NCBI GenBank assembly: GCA_030435675.1
Contig: CM059623.1
Span: 11,688,092 to 11,752,091 of the forward strand
Length of the DNA: 64,000 nt
From: Steinernema hermaphroditum
Taxonomy: Eukaryota > Nematoda > Chromadorea > Rhabditida > Steinernematidae
Direction: 5' to 3'
Positions within the stretch are counted from its first letter, which is position 1; every line of letters starts with the position of its first letter. The notes under the pieces were generated by a model. The model did no database searches, had not been told where the DNA came from, and saw only the letters and a program-made list of their open reading frames with translations. The position numbers and the translations under genes are program-made. Positions 58,887 through 64,000 of the stretch are shown in pieces.

Positions 58887-59914
58887 CTGGAAAGCGACTG
58901 TGGCTATGACGGTCGAATGGAGAAAATGGCGCGTTCGATATGAATAGACGTTAATATTCCAAAAAGCATCGCATGGTGGGGACTGCATTGCAAGAGGTGC
59001 TCGATTGTGGTGATAGTAAAGAGCGAGAAAAACAGGACAATGACACATTTCTTCTTTCATTTCGTACTCAGCTTAGTCCCCGAGTCATTTGTTTACTTCT
59101 GGAGGACTGGCACCTAATCCTCACCTTGACGACCAACAACTCTGTCGAGTGCTACCTTAGGATAGGGTTCAAAGTACATCCCTCGTTCTACTTGATGTTT
59201 TTCGAGCGAAATTACCACAATGTGGGATGCTTTACATGACTGGAACAAAAAGATAATACCTACCGAACGATAGCGGATCTGTGCAAAAGATACCACTCCA
59301 CAATAAGCCAAAAGGTCACTGTATTCTTCATGTTTATCTGGGCAGATGGTGCAGATGTCTTGAGATGTGGCTATAGGATCTGAACATAAACTGATTGAGT
59401 TTTGTAAATAAATATGGAGTGAGTTTGATAGAATTTGAGCGAAAATTCGTGTTAATTTCGAGGAACTTGTGGCTGTGGATATGGTACTTGTCATCTACCG
59501 TAATATTACTATTCCCGTAATTCCACAAGATTCGTCCCTTAGTTAAGTCCACTTTTTGGTCGTTTGTTCACTTCTCGTTCTGGAGCGACGCCTAATGAGA
59601 GTAGTAAGCGCCTATCGCTTTCAAAAAGCGCCGAAGATGGCCGATCTTGCCGTGAGCGTCATCCCATTGACTTGTTTATAGCCTCGAGAGGAGTTGAGGC
59701 ACGAGGCATCGGATTTCGGCGCTCTCCATGGCGACGCCTAATCAGAGTAATAAGCGCCTCTCGGCGCCTCGCGGCGAGGGATAACACGCAATGGCACAAC
59801 TCGGCCCCAGGTTGCCCTCCGCGCGCTCCTTCCCGTGACGCGCCTTTTTAGTGCCAACCGACGACGCACGCGTTTGCGCCCTTATTTATCAGTGTTCTGA
59901 TTTTCAGGTTAACA
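58887..59914. other. Divergent intergenic region between ufd-3 and the CHK-like gene
   Basis: No supported gene. Two copies of GCGACGCCTAAT(G/C)AGAGTA lie at about 59585 and 59732 (147 bp apart), each followed by TAAGCGCCT. Confidence 0.5.
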
Positions 59915-61670
59915 ATGCAGATTATAGGCGAGAGCACGTTCACCGTCGGATGGCTTCTGAAGGCGCTCGAGAAGAGGGACGCGACGTATGTGAAGCTGGC
60001 GGAGAAGTCGCCAGTTTCTCAGGTGAGTGAATATTTTCGAAAAGGGCGGGAGAGTGTCTCGTCCGAGACGTGGAAATAGACAGACGGACGGACGTCGAGC
60101 GATGAGCGTCGCTCTGTTTGTCTCTCTGTCTGTCAGCCATTTGGAATTTTCAGACTGTCTGTCTGTGTTCGAATTTGGGTGACCTTTCGGCAACGACCTG
60201 TTATATCTAGACAGATGGGGATAATGATGACACGTTTAAACAGTCCAAAAGACAGACATAGACAGTACTCTTCTTGTAGACAGAGCCTTGGTTCTGCAAT
60301 TTGCAAATTACTGGGAGTTAAACATGAATTTCACTCCAATTTTCCGCTGTGTTGAATGTTTCCCCTTCAGGTCAGATCCGCGGACATCAGCGGCGGTCAG
60401 GGCTTCGGATCGAACGTCTACCAATGCCTGATATCCTTCGAAAATGAAGAAACCTATTCGGTGATGCTGAAGGTGCCCCGCGCAGACAAAATTGCAGAGG
60501 AGTCAAAGCAGCACGATGTCAGGCTTCCTTTCCGTCTCGTATCTATGGGTTTTTCTGTTTCAGGATGCCGATCTAGCCATCGCCTACGACGTGCACAACA
60601 GGGAATGCTACTTCTACGAGAACTTCGCCCCACTTCTGCAAATCCCGCTCCCGAAGGTGTACGCTACGCGCGAGTGGTACGGCAAGGACGAAGGCTGCAT
60701 TCTGATGGAAAATATGGGTAGATTCGCGAGCACAGCGAAGATCCAGCATGGGTTCGGCAGAGAAGAGGTGTTTATTCTGTGATCTGACCTGAATTACGTT
60801 CGATTTCGCTCAGATCATGGCCATAGCTGGCTATCTGGCGAAGCTCCAAGCTCACTTCCTTTGCGAACCCAACGAAGAGTGGAAGGAGAAGTTTAACGGT
60901 GACGTCTTCAACACTGTCCACGCGAACCGCTTTTTCAGTGATATTTTGGACATGTTCTTGCAGAAAAATCCAGGTGTGGTGAATGTGATAGCGCATTGTG
61001 TTTGAAAAGGGCTGTTTTCAGATCACAGTGTTGCCGTTATGGTTATGAAGTCGCTTATCAAGCGTCAGAAATCCCTGGATTATGTATTTACTGTGCATGC
61101 CAGAGAGATCGGACTGCCTGTGTCATTCGTGCACGGAGATCTGTGGACACACAATGTCATGTGGAAGGTCGACGATGAGGGAAAACCAACCACAGAACTG
61201 GGAGCGATTCTCGACTGGCAGATGATCCACTCAGGTCGATGAGCTCTATACCAACGACACCATGGCCATTACGTGATTTCAGGCAGTCCAACGTTTGATT
61301 TGGCCCGCTTCATGGCAATCAGTGTGGACAGCGATGTCCGTCGCGAGCTGGAGCCTGAAGCCTTGGCTCATTTCCACAGGACTTTGCTATCGGAACTCCA
61401 GAAAAGGGACAATATAATCGAAATTAAGATGAATCACGTATGTCGCTGTTCTCTTTCTCTGCAGCGACTAAAACCGTACACTTTTAGCTGACTGAAGCCT
61501 ACAAGATCAACTTCATTCACCAAGCTCTCCATATCGTTGGACTAGTTGAGTTCTTCCCCGACGCTAGGGATGTCCTTGAGAAAAGAGCGACTGCTGCCCT
61601 GGCCGATGTTTTGAAGATACTGAGGTACATGCCTTTTGAAGTGACTGACAGAATTCTTGTTGATAATTAA
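59915..61670 (+). CDS. CHK kinase-like (DUF1679/EcKinase-like) protein
   Basis: Paralogue of the - strand gene at 11822-13461. Exons 59915-60022, 60371-60517, 60564-60767, 60814-60973, 61022-61234, 61283-61437 and 61488-61670. The start MQIIGESTFTVGWLLKALEK follows TTTTCAGGTTAACA. Motifs: ISGGQGFGSNVYQC (glycine loop), NRECYFYENFAPLL, catalytic VSFVHGDLWTHNVMW, AILDWQMIHSG, and TFDLARFMAISVDSDVRRELEPE. The donor at 60518 is GTCAGG, echoing the GTCTGC donor at the corresponding site of the other copy. Intron 1 holds CAGACAGACGGACG-type simple sequence. Substrate unknown. Confidence 0.87.
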
Positions 61671-62034
61671 TTAGGTTTTATGTTGTAAATACATATGCGT
61701 TCTTTGCTACCAGCGTTGCTCAGTAGCTACCTTAAACTTGGGGAAAATTGGGCATGCGAAAGATGAAACTGCAATGACAACTCTAGGCAAGGATGAGAAC
61801 AACCAGTTCACAGCAACGCTTGGGGACGAGTGAGGTCGCCTAGAAACACTGAGAACGTGCGCACATCCACCCAGTTACTCAGAATGATACCAGCGCTGAC
61901 CACGCGCAGATGTCAATGTCTAGACATCAGCACCCGACAGACCTCAGGGACCAGCAACCCTCCAAACCAAACAAAAAAGAACATACAAACAATACAATAC
62001 GGTTCATTTGATATTCATGCTTCGAAAAAAATGC
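61671..62034. other. Intergenic, nothing recognised
   Basis: 3' flank shared by convergent genes; no ORF or repeat of note. Confidence 0.5.
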
Positions 62035-62521
62035 TTATTCTGATGGTCGAGGTTCCTGGAGATGTCTTTGCAGGGTGACGAGCTGGGTCGATCGCTGCGG
62101 CCCTCCAACGATCTTCGTCATGTTGACACGCTGATGCTGTGCACGGGATCCGAGCTCCATACGGTCGCAGTTCATGAGCTGGTGGATGAGCTCGTCCGAG
62201 AGTCTTCGGCTGTAGATGCATCCGTCCATCGGCGAGGGCTGGTGACTGAAAAAGAACCCTGCACAAGAGAATGATGCTTGGAACTCACTTCATTCCAGGC
62301 GGCGGACCAATGGGGCGATAGTGCCCACCTGCATGAGTTCTTTCAGGAGGCTCTTGCACGACCACACCACGTGGGTTTTCGGTTTCTTTGATCTTCATGT
62401 TGTTCATCCCCTTGAGCACATCCCGCTGCGCGGGGAAATGAATGCCCGCGTGCCAAACGGGGTCCTGATAAGGGGCGGTGCTGCTGCTGGTGGCTTCCAG
62501 GCCACGGAATCGAGACGTCAT
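62035..62521 (-). CDS. Conserved-looking hypothetical protein, two exons
   Basis: The first exon from ATG 62521 encodes MTSRFRGLEATSSSTAPYQD, VWHAGIHFPAQRDVLKGMNN and VVVQEPPERTHAGGHYRPIG. A GTGAGT donor at about 62289 and a TTTTTCAG acceptor near 62247 join it in frame to HQPSPMDGCIYSRRLSDELI and on to HLQEPRPSE with stop at 62035. No signal peptide or membrane segment. The ATG follows CCCTTTTCAG by 9 nt, consistent with SL trans-splicing. I cannot assign a family. Confidence 0.6.
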
Positions 62522-62991
62522 GTTGTAGCTGAAAAGGGGAGCATAAATAGTGGTACCAACGAAAATATGCAATGAAAGCAACAAAAGCGAAGCAGTGGAT
62601 GACAGAAGGGATAAGATACACAGTAGTCATGAAGAGGAAAAGCTCTCGCCTCCGCAAAAAGATCAAAAGTGTCACAGCGTGTGAACGGTGCAGGGAGACG
62701 TGAACATCTACATTCATTACGGTCGTATCCCTGATCGCTCTGAGACACGAACCAACATAGGTTTAATAAAACCCGGAAAGGACCACTGAAAGTCTTAAAA
62801 CTTGGCTGTTCAGTCGTCTCTCTGACTAAGCATATCCAGAACTTCTCAAAATTAGGTACGTGAGCACGCCTGTTTCACAAAGGTAGGGAGAAGGCACATA
62901 CAACCCTTTAAATACTAAATACAACAAAGAAGAAGTAAGGACAAAATATACATGAGTATGAGGTGCTGGCCCGGCCAGTCTTACCATGGAG
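62522..62991. other. Intergenic between two minus-strand genes
   Basis: No coding evidence. It is the possible intercistronic region if the kinase and the hypothetical gene are co-transcribed. Confidence 0.5.
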
Positions 62992-63842
62992 CTAGAAGTT
63001 CCTCCTGTAGCACTTAGGGACGCGTCTCTTCATGGGGTCGTGGCGGAGGATCTGGCGAAGGAAGTGGAAGTCCGTGCTGGTGAGGCGCTTCCATCGGAGA
63101 TTGATCTGGACAAGGGCAGAGAGGTCACCGCGCTGGAAGGCCTCGTACTCCGGATCGTCCATGCTGGCCGCATTCCAGGGGTCTTTCCCGATGAGGCAGA
63201 AGGCGAGGATCATCCCAGCGCCCCATTGGTCCATTTTGATGCCATTGACAGCGCTGATGATATCCGGGGGGTGGTATCGGCGAGTTCCTCCACGTGGCAC
63301 CTTCTTGGATTCGAAGTCCATCGGCAGTGACGACCCGAAGTCGCCGATTTTGCATAGCTCTGGAATGAGGCGCGTTGGGTGGTGGAAGGAATAAAGAGGC
63401 ACTCACGCCGACTAAAGACAAGCACGTTCTCAGGCTTCAAGTCGCGGTGGCAATAGTCGTCCGATGTGTGCATGCAGTGGAGAGCGCCCATGATCTGGTT
63501 GTAGTAGCAATGAGCGGTGTGGCGACGGCAGAAACCGTGCTTATCGACGACTTGGCGGAGGTCGCCGTAGGGCGCCAAGTCGAGCAGCAGCCGGAAGCCG
63601 TCGTTGGACATTTTGCCGGCGTGGCACTTCAGCACGTTCGGGTGGCACTGGAACCGCTGAAGGGCGTGGAACTCTCGGCGTCCGATGTCGCCAAACTCCC
63701 AGCACTTTGTTGTTTTCATGGCGAACGTTCCCTCTTTGGAAGTGATCTTGAGGACGGTGCCGAATCCGCCACTGCCGAGGTAATCCACCAGGTCGTAGTC
63801 GTTGTCGAAAAACCACTGAAACGGGCGTGTGAAGAGGGCCAT
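62992..63842 (-). CDS. Serine/threonine protein kinase, compact single-domain
   Basis: Exons 63842-63407 and 63359-62992, about 267 residues, little more than a catalytic domain. Glycine loop YLGSGGFGTVLKI, ATP-anchoring Lys in FAMKTTK, catalytic HRDLKPENVLVF, metal-binding KIGDFGSSL, APE-region RGGTRRYHPPDII and MDQWGAGMILAFCLIG. All catalytic residues are present. A Cys/His-rich segment HGFCRRHTAHCYYNQ precedes the loop. The ATG follows TTGTTTCAG by 3 nt. The subfamily is not certain: the WGAGMILAFCLIGKDPW region recalls PSK-H/CAMK-type kinases and the family may be nematode-specific. Confidence 0.85.
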
Positions 63843-64000
63843 GACCTGAAACAATAGGGAAGCAATGAGTTAAGAAATCAAGCACGGCGCGGACGCGACA
63901 CCCTCACACAAACCACCGATGAAATACTGAATAGATGAGGAGAAAATAACCCAAAACGTAAGTCCCACCAACAAACACCAAATAAGTCAGTGTATACTAT
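63843..64000. other. Upstream flank of the kinase
   Basis: No feature recognised before the window end. Confidence 0.5.

Noticed and set aside
59564..59851. 95-codon + strand ORF upstream of the CHK-like gene
   Set aside because: Arises from GC-rich promoter repeats; no motif and it overlaps the duplicated GCGACGCCTAAT block.

Overview
The window is a nematode nuclear genome fragment. The genes have many short spliceosomal introns (often 39-50 nt) with GTAAG/GTGAG donors and TTTCAG/TTTAG-type acceptors. Many start codons sit within 0-15 nt of an unpaired 3' splice acceptor, the usual signature of spliced-leader trans-splicing. Protein families are also nematode-like: two CHK/DUF1679 kinase-like genes, a CYP13-like P450, an RFamide-type peptide, an RTE LINE and a DIRS-type retroelement. 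A Steinernema-like origin is only a guess from the expanded MDxVPY-type family; the species cannot be fixed from sequence alone.

Layout. 0-6 kb: a glucuronosyltransferase (GT43) followed on the same strand by a CCDC130/CWC16 splicing-factor gene, then PIG-M and diphthine synthase DPH5 in tandem on the minus strand; both pairs look like possible operons. 6-12 kb: three copies of an unrecognised MDxVPY family (one a 3'-truncated inverted copy beside a perfect hairpin) and a small two-exon gene. 11.8-13.5 kb: a CHK-like kinase whose first intron is almost all a 7-bp minisatellite. 13.9-15.0 kb: a TTAA-bounded palindromic element. 15.8-18.6 kb: cdc-48/p97. 19.6 kb: a secreted precursor ending in a PLGPMRFGK-type amidation motif. 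20-26 kb: gene-poor, holding a foldback transposon with an 8-bp target duplication and two divergent ORFs. 26.4-27.0 kb: a CCHC zinc-knuckle (Gag-like) ORF.

27.6-34.0 kb: idhb-1 (mitochondrial NAD-isocitrate dehydrogenase beta) is split inside a coding exon by an intact ~5.07 kb DIRS1-type retrotransposon (Gag-RT-RNaseH, tyrosine recombinase, inverted terminal repeats and an internal complementary region). 34.3-37.6 kb: duplicated repeat blocks, a 104-bp satellite and a Harbinger-like MITE. 38.2-46.3 kb: two RTE LINE copies separated by a 53-bp satellite and a palindrome. 46.6-47.3 kb: a second TTAA element. 47.4-49.9 kb: a P450 with a tRNA-Thr-like sequence in an intron. 50.1-51.4 kb: further tRNA-like sequences and two small secreted Cys-rich peptides. 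51.6-54.6 kb: an unrecognised multi-module gene. 54.7-58.9 kb: an acyl-CoA-binding protein and ufd-3/PLAA. 59.9-63.8 kb: a second CHK-like kinase, a conserved unknown and a small Ser/Thr kinase.

Functional links: cdc-48 and its PUL-domain cofactor ufd-3/PLAA both occur here, about 37 kb apart. The rest is ordinary housekeeping loci separated by recent mobile-element insertions; the most striking is the DIRS insertion into idhb-1.
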